DNA of 64,000 nucleotides from Penaeicola halotolerans (lineage in GTDB: Bacteria; Bacteroidota; Bacteroidia; Cytophagales; Cyclobacteriaceae), in contig NZ_JAEAGO010000002.1 of the NCBI RefSeq assembly GCF_016464625.1, forward strand, positions 186,001 through 250,000, written 5' to 3'. Each line of letters begins with the position of its first letter. Position 1 is the first letter of the stretch. Below the pieces are notes generated by a model, which had not been told where the DNA came from, did no database searches, and was given only the letters and a program-made list of their open reading frames with translations. This document shows, one piece after another, positions 36,000 to 44,551 of this stretch. Both the position numbers and the translations under genes were made by a program.

Positions 36000-37316
36000 A
36001 TGAAAAAGATAAATCCCAAATTGGATAAAATAAGCAAGGCATTGGGTCTAATTACTCTCTTGAGCATCAATATACATACTGCTCAAGCGCAATATCAAGC
36101 ACTCAAGATCAGCGAAAGCCAGAGCAAATCAGAAATGGCTAGTCCAGAACTATTGAAGGATAAATACTTATTCTACGCGCACAAGCAGTCAAGCAATCCT
36201 TATCAATACATCGCTGTCAAAAGGCTAGATGAAAAGCAAATTGATTTGCCTATCACAGCACTCAATGATGGTTTCATCAATGAAGTCATCGGGGTATCTC
36301 CTGATAGGCAAATCCTCTACACCTATCACAAAATGGGTAAGCAAGCACATGAAATGAGAGCCTATAAGCTAGACGAGACAGATCAAAACTTGATTTTGAA
36401 AGAAACAAGGCAAATGCCAGCGCTCAACAATCGATCTGAAAATGCTGAATACTACCTCATGCCAGATGGTCTGACCATGCTGATCTCAGCAGAATATAGA
36501 CCTACAGTAGGTAGGGATGATATTTATGAGATACGCTATGATGTTGCGAAAAACACTTGGTCTAAGATAGAAAACCTTGGTAAGGTGATCAACTCTAAAA
36601 ATAGAGAGTTTGGCATGTATATGCGTGCTGATACACTCTTCTACTCTAGTGATCGTAGTGGTGAAGTGAAGATATACTACAGTGTGAAATCTGCTAATGG
36701 CTGGTCGACTAGTGCACTTTATTCACTTCCTGTGGAAATCACTCAAGGTGAGCCTGTGACTTATTACCGAAATTTTGGTGAAGTTGCTGTAGTCACCAAA
36801 CCCTCTGCTGTACAGGCAGAAGCTGCTGTGATAGCTTATGAGCCTGCTAGCGAAATAGCTGCTAAAGCGGCAGCAAAAGCAGATAGTATCGCTAAAGCTG
36901 AAGCGGCTGAGCGCGCCAGACTCACTGCACTAGAGGCCAAAAGGATCGCTGAAGAAAAAGCTAGATTGGATGCCATAGCAGCAGAAAAAGCCAAAGTGCC
37001 AGTTGCTGAAAAAGTCTATACCGTTTATTACAATCGAGATGAGTATTTCAAATCACATCCTGATATTGATCGTATCTTGGAATTACTTGCTGATAAAGAG
37101 AATTTTAGTATAGAACTCATCGGCTATGCAGATGCCTATGGAGATCCAGCTGTAAACGAGCGTGTGAGTCAAGTAAGGGCAGAACACATCGCTAACTTGA
37201 TCAAAGTCTCAGGCTACAAAGATGCTAGTATACAGATCAAAAAAGCAGATCCAACTACAGCAACTGATTCGGAAAGCAGAAAGGTGGAAGTATATATTTT
37301 ACAAAAGAAACAGTAA
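36000..37316 (+). CDS. OmpA-family protein with N-terminal beta-propeller-like region
   Basis: This 438-residue protein has a signal peptide (ending HTAQAQ; ATG 36000 is preferred over the GTG at 35970 that overlaps the previous gene). Residues about 40-260 contain PD40-like blade motifs (DTLFYSSDRSGEVKIYYS). An Ala/Glu/Lys-rich helical linker (about 285-335) leads to a C-terminal OmpA peptidoglycan-binding domain (YTVYYNRDEYF, GYADAYGDPAVNERVSQVRAEHI). The Asp and Arg used to bind diaminopimelate in this family are present. It probably anchors the adhesin/SprF assembly to the cell wall. Confidence 0.88.
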   Translation: MKKINPKLDKISKALGLITLLSINIHTAQAQYQALKISESQSKSEMASPELLKDKYLFYAHKQSSNPYQYIAVKRLDEKQIDLPITALNDGFINEVIGVSPDRQILYTYHKMGKQAHEMRAYKLDETDQNLILKETRQMPALNNRSENAEYYLMPDGLTMLISAEYRPTVGRDDIYEIRYDVAKNTWSKIENLGKVINSKNREFGMYMRADTLFYSSDRSGEVKIYYSVKSANGWSTSALYSLPVEITQGEPVTYYRNFGEVAVVTKPSAVQAEAAVIAYEPASEIAAKAAAKADSIAKAEAAERARLTALEAKRIAEEKARLDAIAAEKAKVPVAEKVYTVYYNRDEYFKSHPDIDRILELLADKENFSIELIGYADAYGDPAVNERVSQVRAEHIANLIKVSGYKDASIQIKKADPTTATDSESRKVEVYILQKKQ

Positions 37317-37350
37317 CAAAGGGGAATATTTAGGTTCGGTGTTTAAGTAC

Positions 37351-37375
37351 AAAAGGCTCCAAATTGGAGCCTTTT
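37351..37375. terminator. Bidirectional terminator between the adhesin operon and the Fur-family gene
   Basis: AAAAGGCTCC and GGAGCCTTTT form a perfect 10-bp stem with an AAATT loop. T-rich sequence on either strand lets it serve both convergent units. It lies 35 bases after the OmpA stop and 7 bases from the end of the Fur-family gene. Confidence 0.85.
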
Positions 37376-37381
37376 GCTTTA

Positions 37382-37795
37382 TCAATTACACTTGGCACAT
37401 TTGCCTTGTACTAGTAAGTTCGCTTCTTCTAGGACATAGCCTGCAGGTAGCTTGATATCTGGTATGGAGACTGACTCGATACAGTTGGTCTCTCCACAGA
37501 CGCTGCACTTGAAGTGCACATGTTCATGGTGATGATGTCCATGCTCACAAGTTTCTTTACATAAGGCATACTTAGCAGCACCACTATCATCGAGCACTTT
37601 GTGGATGATACCTGCATCCAAATAGGTCTTGAGTGTGCGGTAAATCGTCACTCGGTCAAAGGTCTCCTGAAACAATAATTCCAAATCTCCATGAGAAAGA
37701 GCCGAACCTTTGTCCAAAAAGGCTCCTAAAACTTCTTCTCTACAAGCGGTGATTCTTAACTGATTGTCTTTTAATATGCTGACTGCTTCACTCAT
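37382..37795 (-). CDS. Fur-family metal-responsive regulator
   Basis: This 137-residue protein has an N-terminal winged helix (TACREEVLGAFLDKGSALSHGDLE, FDRVTIYRTLKTYLDAGIIHK) and a C-terminal metal-binding dimerisation domain: a His-rich HGHHHHEHVHFKC, then CSVCGETNCIE and a final CAKC, giving two Cys pairs for structural zinc. ATG 37795 is chosen over the TTG four codons upstream. The motifs fit the Fur/Zur/PerR superfamily, and the His cluster would suit Zur or Fur; which metal cannot be decided. It stands alone and convergent to the adhesin operon. Confidence 0.9.
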   Translation of the reverse strand: MSEAVSILKDNQLRITACREEVLGAFLDKGSALSHGDLELLFQETFDRVTIYRTLKTYLDAGIIHKVLDDSGAAKYALCKETCEHGHHHHEHVHFKCSVCGETNCIESVSIPDIKLPAGYVLEEANLLVQGKCAKCN

Positions 37796-38002
37796 GATGC
37801 TATTCAATCTTTGTCGTGGCTAAAATAACACTTTTTGAAAGATGAAAGTTGCTCCATGTACATTTCTTCAAAAATCACTTATTAAAAAAACATCAACGCA
37901 ATCCTTATAAAGAGTCCTTAACCAGACCACAGTTAAGCTCTTTTATCCTACAGCTTATCCTCTTAAAAGTACAATTCAACCATCCTCATCTGACAATTTA
38001 GT

Positions 38003-38018
38003 CTAGATTTTGGTTTAA
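38003..38018 (+). promoter_or_regulatory. Upstream box shared by the two FAS1 genes (copy 1)
   Basis: CTAGATTTTGGTTTAA lies 51 bases upstream of the first FAS1 start. A nearly identical CTAGATTTTGTTTAA lies upstream of the second FAS1 gene. Both genes also share CCAAACCAATT shortly before ATG. This suggests a duplicated promoter and leader; the exact -7 and -33 elements are not clear. Confidence 0.4.
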
Positions 38019-38053
38019 TTTTCAGTATTAATAAAACCAAACCAATTTTATTT

Positions 38054-39391
38054 ATGAAAAAATCTAATCGTTTATTCCCAATATCTGGAAGATTTGTGGG
38101 AATGTTGATGCTAGCCTCAACGATAGCATTCACCGCTTGTAATAATGATGATGACGATGAAATTCTACCACCTACTGGAGAAGAGACCATCGCTGAAATT
38201 GCCGCAGGAAACAATGATTTTTCTGTACTTACGCAAGCTTTGGATGAAGCTGGCTTAGTTACCACGCTAAATGGCAGTGGTCCCTTTACTGTTTTTGCTC
38301 CTAATGATCCAGCTTTTAACGCATTTTTAGAAGCCAATGACTTGACTGCAGCTGCTTTATTGGCCAATCCTGATTTATCAGATATTTTGCTTTATCATGT
38401 TTTGACTAGTCAAGTTCCTGCTGCTGATTTAGAAAATGGTTTAGCAGTAGAAACTGCCCAAGGAGATGAAATCTATTTTAGCTTAGGAGCTGATAATAAC
38501 TATTATATCAATGGTGTGGCTCAAATCACCGATACTGATATCAGTGCTTCCAATGGCTTAATCCATGCGCTTGATTATGTATTGACACCTCCAGCTGAGA
38601 GTTTGGCTACAATAGCTACTGGTAATGATGACTTTTCAGAATTGGTAGCAGCAGCTACAATTGTTTCTGAAGAAACAGATACAGATGTGCTTGGACTTTT
38701 GACAGGAGCAGATCCATACACTGTATTTGCCCCGACCAATGCTGCCTTTGAAGCATTGTACACTGCGCTTGGTGTCAGTGGAGTAGATGAGATCCCAGTC
38801 ACTACATTAGAGGCGGTTTTGACTTACCACGTACTGCCAGGAAGAGTATTTTCTACTGACTTAAGAGATGGTGATGTAGCCACAGCCAATGGTGCCACTA
38901 TCGCTATCGATGCTGCAAATGCTACGATCAATGAAGAGACAAATATTGTCATCGCTAATGTGCTTGCTAGAAATGGTGTCGTACATGCGATTGATCAAGT
39001 ATTGCTTCCTCCTATGGATGATGCCGCTGTGGTAAGCTTGACTGTTGGCAACTCTGGCGCATCTGCCTACTTCGTATCTGAAATAACTGGAGGCGAGGAT
39101 GTGACTCCTCTTAATGAGGATAACAGTACTTGGACATTGACCGTAGGGACAAGATATGCACTGACTATCACAAATTCAGGTCCGCATCCATTTGCCCTAA
39201 GAGATGCAGAAAACACCATCTTATTGGGTCAAGGAAACGAGGCTGGGACATTTGCTGAAGATGAGGCAGTAAACTTTGAGACATCGGGAAGCGCATTCAC
39301 TTTCACTTTGACAGAGGAATTGGCCGCTGAGCTAGACAATTATGTCTGCGTAGTCCACCCAGCCATGACGGGTTCAATAGTTACGAATTAA
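38054..39391 (+). CDS. Lipoprotein with two FAS1 domains and a C-terminal cupredoxin domain
   Basis: This 445-residue lipoprotein has a lipobox Cys at residue 29 (AFTACN) followed by NDDDDE, an acidic tail of the type linked to surface export of Bacteroidota lipoproteins. FAS1 domain 1 covers about 43-180 (GPFTVFAPNDPAFNAF, LLYHVL, IHALDYVLTPP) and domain 2 about 183-320 (PYTVFAPTNAAFEALY, LTYHVLPG, VHAIDQVLLPP). The last 120 residues form a cupredoxin-like sandwich with H378, C432, H435 and M438 (GPHPF and YVCVVHPAM), the complete ligand set of a type 1 blue copper site. An adhesion module fused to an electron-transfer or copper-binding module is unusual. A strong terminator follows. Confidence 0.88.
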   Translation: MKKSNRLFPISGRFVGMLMLASTIAFTACNNDDDDEILPPTGEETIAEIAAGNNDFSVLTQALDEAGLVTTLNGSGPFTVFAPNDPAFNAFLEANDLTAAALLANPDLSDILLYHVLTSQVPAADLENGLAVETAQGDEIYFSLGADNNYYINGVAQITDTDISASNGLIHALDYVLTPPAESLATIATGNDDFSELVAAATIVSEETDTDVLGLLTGADPYTVFAPTNAAFEALYTALGVSGVDEIPVTTLEAVLTYHVLPGRVFSTDLRDGDVATANGATIAIDAANATINEETNIVIANVLARNGVVHAIDQVLLPPMDDAAVVSLTVGNSGASAYFVSEITGGEDVTPLNEDNSTWTLTVGTRYALTITNSGPHPFALRDAENTILLGQGNEAGTFAEDEAVNFETSGSAFTFTLTEELAAELDNYVCVVHPAMTGSIVTN

Positions 39392-39412
39392 TAATTGGTT
39401 TACATTTTTCTG

Positions 39413-39440
39413 AGGGCGGGTATTTTATCCGCCCTTTTTT
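39413..39440 (+). terminator. Rho-independent terminator after the first FAS1 gene
   Basis: AGGGCGG and CCGCCCT arms (7 bp) around a nine-base AT-rich loop are followed by a run of T residues, 22 bases after the stop codon. Confidence 0.88.
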
Positions 39441-39484
39441 GTTTTTGTGATGGCTGAAAACCTCTATTAATCTATCTAGATAAT

Positions 39485-39498
39485 TGCAAACGATTGCA
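39485..39498. promoter_or_regulatory. LacI-family-type operator candidate upstream of the second FAS1 gene
   Basis: TGCAAACGATTGCA is palindromic except at the two bases flanking the central CG (TGCAA-nCGn-TTGCA), the classic form of LacI/PurR/CcpA-family operators. It lies about 84 bases upstream of the shared FAS1 promoter box. No LacI-family gene is in the window. A matching site is absent upstream of the first FAS1 gene, so the copies may be differently regulated. Confidence 0.35.
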
Positions 39499-39581
39499 TG
39501 ATGTTATGCAACTATGTGTCATTTGTCAATAACAATTCAATAATCGCTTGTAACACTTCAACTATGTTTTCATACACTTCG

Positions 39582-39596
39582 CTAGATTTTGTTTAA
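39582..39596 (+). promoter_or_regulatory. Upstream box shared by the two FAS1 genes (copy 2)
   Basis: CTAGATTTTGTTTAA matches the box at 38003-38018 apart from one missing G. It lies 76 bases upstream of the second FAS1 start codon, compared with 51 for the first. Confidence 0.4.
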
Positions 39597-39657
39597 ACAT
39601 TTTGCCCAAAGGCTGTTTATAAGTCATGTTTTTAATGATACCAAACCAATTATTATT

Positions 39658-40641
39658 ATGAAAAAAGTGAGTAATTTATTTCAACAGTCAGCTAAGTTTT
39701 TGGGGATGCTAATGATAGCAGCTTCATTCACATTTGTAGCTTGTAATGATGATGACGATGTAACTCCTGTAGATGAAACAATCATCGGAGTAGCTTCATC
39801 AAACCCTAACTTTTCTACGCTAGTTGCAGCTATTCAACAAGCAGGTTTAGTAGAAACGCTTCAGGGTGCAGGTCCTTTCACAGTTTTTGCTCCAACTAAT
39901 GCCGCGTTTGAGGCTTATCTAGAAGCAAACGGTTTGACTGCTGCTGAGCTTTTAGCAGCTGATAACTTAGGTGATATCTTAACATATCACGTGCTTTCTG
40001 GAAATGTAGGTTCTTCTGCACTAACAAATGGTGGAGAAGCTACTACAGTAGAAGGTTCTACTATCTACTTCAGCTTAGGAGCTGACAACAGATTTAGCAT
40101 CAACGGTGTAGCTCCTATTTCAGCTACTGATATTGCTGCATCAAACGGTACTATCCACGTAATCGATTACGTGATCACTCCTGCTACTCAAAATATCGTT
40201 GAGATAGCTGCAGGAAACGATGCTTTCACTGAACTAGTAGCGGCTGTTACAAGAGTAACGAATGAAACAGAGACTGATGTGATTTCTTTACTATCTGGAG
40301 AAGGTGCATTCACAGTATTTGCTCCAACAAATGCAGCCTTCGAAGCGCTTTATACCGCTCTTGGAGTAAATGGAATTGATGATATCGACATCGAAACTTT
40401 AGCAACAGTATTGACATATCACGTAGTAGATGCCAGAGCCTTCTCTACAGATTTGAGAGACGGTTCTGAAATCACACCACTACAAGGAGAGCCAATTGCA
40501 GTTGATCTAGGTGCTTTGACAGTAGGTAATGCAAGCTTAAATGCTGATTTACTTAATATTTTAGCAACTAACGGTGTGGTACACGTAGTAAACGATGTAA
40601 TGCTTCCACCATCAGTGATTGCAGCTTTGAGCGGAGAATAA
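39658..40641 (+). CDS. Lipoprotein with two FAS1 domains
   Basis: This 327-residue lipoprotein starts at ATG 39658, which gives a signal matching that of the neighbouring FAS1 gene, including lipid Cys29 (FVACNDDDD). FAS1 domain 1 (GPFTVFAPTNAAFEAYL, LTYHVLSGN, IHVIDYVITP) and domain 2 (AFTVFAPTNAAFEALY, LTYHVVDAR, VHVVNDVMLPP) fill the mature protein. It resembles the first two domains of the gene at 38054 closely and lacks the cupredoxin part, so a duplication with gain or loss of the copper domain is likely. FAS1 domains usually mediate adhesion or matrix contact at the cell surface. Confidence 0.9.
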   Translation: MKKVSNLFQQSAKFLGMLMIAASFTFVACNDDDDVTPVDETIIGVASSNPNFSTLVAAIQQAGLVETLQGAGPFTVFAPTNAAFEAYLEANGLTAAELLAADNLGDILTYHVLSGNVGSSALTNGGEATTVEGSTIYFSLGADNRFSINGVAPISATDIAASNGTIHVIDYVITPATQNIVEIAAGNDAFTELVAAVTRVTNETETDVISLLSGEGAFTVFAPTNAAFEALYTALGVNGIDDIDIETLATVLTYHVVDARAFSTDLRDGSEITPLQGEPIAVDLGALTVGNASLNADLLNILATNGVVHVVNDVMLPPSVIAALSGE

Positions 40642-40663
40642 TTTAATAGAGGATTAGTACGCT

Positions 40664-40699
40664 AAAAGAGCTGTATCGACATTCGGTACAGCTCTTTTC
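40664..40699 (+). terminator. Rho-independent terminator after the second FAS1 gene
   Basis: AAAAGAGCTGTA and TACAGCTCTTTT form a perfect 12-bp stem with an 11-base loop, followed by T-rich sequence, 23 bases after the stop. Confidence 0.9.
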
Positions 40700-40755
40700 T
40701 ATTTTTATACCTTTCATGAGATTTTTAACTAATTTGAGTGCTTAAATGAGTACTC

Positions 40756-41781
40756 ATGGGTAGCTGGAAAGACACCAAACAACTAATTAAGAAAATGCGG
40801 CCTCTTAAGGCTTGGCAACTTCTCAAGTTGTATACTACCTATTACCTGAGTAAAACTGGACTTAAATTAGTACATGCTGGCCTCCCAGTGAGCATGTCCA
40901 TAGAGCCTACCACTTCTTGTAACCTTCGCTGTCCAGAATGCCCCAGCGGTTTAAGATCCTTCTCTCGTCCTACGGGATTACTTGATCAGACATTTTTCAG
41001 ACAGGTCATTGATCAAACGAAGGATCATTTGCTCTATCTCAATCTGTATTTCCAAGGAGAGCCTTATTTACATCCTCAGTTTTTGGATTTGGTCAGTTAT
41101 GCTACATCTAATGGCATCTATACCAATACCTCCACTAATGCCCACTTTCTCAATGAAGAAAAAGCCCTCGAAACTGTCAAAAGTGGCTTAGACCGACTGA
41201 TCATTTCTATCGATGGGACGAGCCAAGACACTTATGCGTCCTATAGAGTAGGTGGTAGATTAGATAAGGTTATTGCTGGCGCCAAAGCTATGGTCAAGGC
41301 AAAAAAAGAACTAAAATCCCATACACCACATATCGTTTTTCAGTTTCTAGTAGTTGGACCAAATGAACATCAGATCGAAGAAGTCAAAGCTTTGGCAAAA
41401 GAGATAGGTGTAGATGAAGTAACTTTCAAGACTGCTCAGATCTATGACTATGAACATGGTTCGCCTTTGATACCCAAGCAGGAACGGTATGCACGATACA
41501 GACAAACGAGCAATGGCAAGTGGCAGCTTAAATATAAATTAGAAGATGCCTGCTGGCGCATGTGGCAGGGTACGGTCATCACTTGGGATGGCAAAGTAGT
41601 CCCTTGTTGCTTTGACAAAGACGCTAGCCATCAACTAGGAGATTTACAGACAGAGACATTAGCCTCTATTTGGCAGAGCAATCGATATGAAGACTTCCGT
41701 AAGGCAGTATTTACAGATCGGGCATCGATAGACATCTGTCGTAACTGTAGTGAAGGCAGTCGCATCCTCTTAGAGGCATAA
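40756..41781 (+). CDS. Radical SAM protein with SPASM domain
   Basis: This 341-residue enzyme has the radical SAM cluster motif C55-x3-C59-x2-C62 (TTSCNLRCPECPSG). A TIM-barrel core (LYFQGEPYLHP, the GGE-like SAM-binding turn; LIISIDGTSQDTY) follows, and a C-terminal SPASM-type cysteine set (DACWRMW, VPCCFDKD, DICRNCSEGS) would bind an auxiliary Fe-S cluster. SPASM enzymes modify peptides, proteins or small molecules. No precursor peptide is visible beside it. It stands alone between the FAS1 genes and polysaccharide locus 2, so its substrate is unknown; a role in locus 2 is possible but unsupported. Confidence 0.9.
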   Translation: MGSWKDTKQLIKKMRPLKAWQLLKLYTTYYLSKTGLKLVHAGLPVSMSIEPTTSCNLRCPECPSGLRSFSRPTGLLDQTFFRQVIDQTKDHLLYLNLYFQGEPYLHPQFLDLVSYATSNGIYTNTSTNAHFLNEEKALETVKSGLDRLIISIDGTSQDTYASYRVGGRLDKVIAGAKAMVKAKKELKSHTPHIVFQFLVVGPNEHQIEEVKALAKEIGVDEVTFKTAQIYDYEHGSPLIPKQERYARYRQTSNGKWQLKYKLEDACWRMWQGTVITWDGKVVPCCFDKDASHQLGDLQTETLASIWQSNRYEDFRKAVFTDRASIDICRNCSEGSRILLEA

Positions 41782-41976
41782 GTAAAACATTTTGATTAGG
41801 TCAACTCACTTTGAATATTTAGATTTGTGCGATTAATTTCAATTAATAAAGAAAGGATAAGTTTTTTCTTTGAGGAGATATTTCAATCTCTGATTCGAGG
41901 ATAAAAGCTTTTCTATCTAATGACACATAATAAACTCTTCGAGCTTCACTTTATGGCTCGTTATAAATAATTGAAA

Positions 41977-44547
41977 ATGCAAAAAGTAGCTTGTTCTATT
42001 TGTTTTTATGCCCTCTTGATAGGCTTGATGTTTTTTGATGTACAGGTCGTCTCTGCTCAGTCTATCCCAGATCTATCTAATATCAGCGCAATGAGCGATG
42101 AAGAACTTTCTAGTCTCCTGAGACAAGCAGAGTCTATGGGTTACTCAGATGCTGATATCTTTCAGATGGCGCAAAGTCAAGGCATGTCTATCGGAGATAT
42201 CTCTAAGCTTGGACAGCGTGTCAATCAACTCCGAAGCGCGCGCCTAGCTCAAACGAGTATGGAACCCAAAATGAAAGGCCGAGCGCAAAGTAATCCCGAA
42301 TGGATCGACCGAGCTGTCGCTGCTGATGAACGCCCACTAGAAGAGCGTATTTTCGGCTACTCCCTATTTAATAACTCTAGTAAGCAACTTAGCTTTGAGC
42401 CAAATCTAAACCTCCCTACTCCTAAAAATTATCAATTGGGTGCTGGAGATCAAGTATTTATAGATGTTTATGGCGCCAATGAGCAGTATTATGATGCTAC
42501 TATCGATAAAGAGGGAATAATCCTCCTGCCAAATATTGGCCCTGTGAGACTTAGCGGTCTAAGTATCCAACAAGCTACTGAACGTATCAAAGCTAAACTG
42601 ATCTCGGCCTACCCAGGACTAGGTGGTAGCCAACCAGACACCTACATGCAAGTCTCCCTTGGCAATGTCCGAACAGTGAAAGTAAATATAGTAGGACAAG
42701 TCAAAGCCCCTGGCACCTTTACTCTAAGTGCTTTTGCTACAGTGTTCAATGCCCTCTATGTCGCTGGTGGAGTGACTACAAATGGTACCCTGAGAGATAT
42801 CAAAGTCTATAGAAATAACCAACTGATCAGCACGGTAGATGTCTACGACTTTTTGATCAAAGGACAGACTGCCATGAATATCAGCCTAGAAGATCAAGAT
42901 GTGATCATCGTAAGCCCGTTCATAGAGCGTGTAGAAATACTTGGTGAGGTCAAGACTCCTGGTATTTTTGAAATCAAACAAGGAGAAAGTTTTAGTGACC
43001 TATTGAGCTATGCGGGGGGATTTACAGATGATGCCTATCGCGCTCGCGTCAATGTCTCTCGCAATACTGCCACAGATAAAGTCGTAGCAGATGTCTTCAA
43101 GGAGCAGTTCGAAATCTTTAACCCTAAAGGTGGCGATGTCTATCAAGTAGGTAAGATTCTCCCTCGCTATCAAAACAGGGTGCAAATCAAGGGTGCTGTG
43201 TACAGATCTGGCAACTATGCGCTCGAAGAAGGTCTTACAGTCAAACAATTGATCGAAAGAGCTGAAGGCTTGAGAGGAGATGCTTTTAAAGGTAGAGCAT
43301 TGCTTATCAGGTCTCAAGAGGATTTAAGCACGCGCACACAGGCTATCGATCTGGAGGCTATCATGAGTGGAGCTCAGGAGGACATCGTGCTACAGCGAGA
43401 AGATGTACTTTTGATATCATCTATTTATGATACACGTGAAGAATATGTTCTGACCATCTCTGGAGAGGTCAATGAAGGGGGTGTGTACCCATATTCTCAA
43501 GAAATGACAGTAGAAGATCTGATCATCTTAGCCAAAGGATTCAAGGAAGGAGCGACAGGAGCCAAAGTGGAAATTACCCGCAGAGCAAGCAATCCTGACT
43601 CACAAGATATATCAGACATCATCACTTTTGATATAGATAAAAACCTCAATCTCAGTAGTGCTGACAAGGACTTTGTCTTGATGCCTTTTGACCACGTGAC
43701 CATCCGAAAAAACCCTAACTTCAGAGTAGAGCGATTTGTACAAGTCACTGGAGAGGTACTGTACCCCGGCCAATATGCCATCACCAATATAGGCGACCGC
43801 ATCTCAGATGTTTTAGCCAGATCAGGCGGTCTCAATGAGTTTGCTTATGCTGAAGGAGCTACTTTGATTAGAAAAACGGAATTTTTCCAAGCAGCTACAG
43901 AAGAAGCTCGTAAGCGCGAAAACCTCCTCAAAGCAGGCGAAAGACTCGGGATGTTACAAGATAGAACAGAGTCAGAAGAAGCCTACCTCAATAGAATCAT
44001 TAATAAAGTAGAGCAATTAGATAAAGAAGATAGTCTAGGAAGTGTTGCCACCTATGCTAAGCAAGAGGGCTTAAACAATGTATCTAACAGACTGTCTCTT
44101 GGTGGCATACAGAAGAAAGAAAGTGAAGCGATCGCTATAGACTTAGAGGAGATTTTAGATAATCCAGGCTCTAAGTATGATCTCATATTAGAAGAAGGGG
44201 ATATCCTCAGCATCCCTAAACTACAACAAACAGTGAGGATGCGTGGCAGAGTGCTCTATCCTACTACGATCAGATTTGAAGGAGGGCGTGGCATGAAGCA
44301 CTATATCAATGCTGCGGGGGGATTTGATACGAGGGCTCAAAAACGCAGAACTTATGTGATCTATGCCAATGGTCGAGTGGCTAGAACCAAGGGCTTTTTA
44401 GGATTGAGATTTTACCCTAGTGTCTCTCCTGGGGCAGAAGTCATTGTGCCGACTAAGCCAATCATGCTTATCAAGCCAACAGAAATCGTAGGTTTGACTA
44501 CAGGCTTGGCTACGCTCGCGCTTTTGATCAGTCAAATAAACTTTTAA
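41977..44547 (+). CDS. Wza-like polysaccharide export protein with multiple SLBB domains (locus 2)
   Basis: This 856-residue export protein has a signal peptide ending VVSAQS, a helical N-terminal segment (MSDEELSSLLRQAESMGYSD), a polysaccharide export domain (NYQLGAGDQVFIDVYGAN) and repeated SLBB motifs (VNIVGQVKAPGTFTLSAF, VEILGEVKTPGIFEI, QVTGEVLYPGQYAI, MRGRVLYPTTI). A terminal hydrophobic helix completes it. It is clearly homologous over its length to the product at 19179-21842. ATG 41977 was chosen over a TTG two codons upstream. It opens locus 2 and is followed four bases later by wzz. Confidence 0.87.
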   Translation: MQKVACSICFYALLIGLMFFDVQVVSAQSIPDLSNISAMSDEELSSLLRQAESMGYSDADIFQMAQSQGMSIGDISKLGQRVNQLRSARLAQTSMEPKMKGRAQSNPEWIDRAVAADERPLEERIFGYSLFNNSSKQLSFEPNLNLPTPKNYQLGAGDQVFIDVYGANEQYYDATIDKEGIILLPNIGPVRLSGLSIQQATERIKAKLISAYPGLGGSQPDTYMQVSLGNVRTVKVNIVGQVKAPGTFTLSAFATVFNALYVAGGVTTNGTLRDIKVYRNNQLISTVDVYDFLIKGQTAMNISLEDQDVIIVSPFIERVEILGEVKTPGIFEIKQGESFSDLLSYAGGFTDDAYRARVNVSRNTATDKVVADVFKEQFEIFNPKGGDVYQVGKILPRYQNRVQIKGAVYRSGNYALEEGLTVKQLIERAEGLRGDAFKGRALLIRSQEDLSTRTQAIDLEAIMSGAQEDIVLQREDVLLISSIYDTREEYVLTISGEVNEGGVYPYSQEMTVEDLIILAKGFKEGATGAKVEITRRASNPDSQDISDIITFDIDKNLNLSSADKDFVLMPFDHVTIRKNPNFRVERFVQVTGEVLYPGQYAITNIGDRISDVLARSGGLNEFAYAEGATLIRKTEFFQAATEEARKRENLLKAGERLGMLQDRTESEEAYLNRIINKVEQLDKEDSLGSVATYAKQEGLNNVSNRLSLGGIQKKESEAIAIDLEEILDNPGSKYDLILEEGDILSIPKLQQTVRMRGRVLYPTTIRFEGGRGMKHYINAAGGFDTRAQKRRTYVIYANGRVARTKGFLGLRFYPSVSPGAEVIVPTKPIMLIKPTEIVGLTTGLATLALLISQINF

Positions 44548-44551
44548 GGTC

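Noticed and set aside
41940-41960. CGAGC/GCTCG hairpin before the locus 2 exporter gene
   Set aside because: The stem is only 5 bp with an 11-base loop and no conserved regulatory motif is visible.
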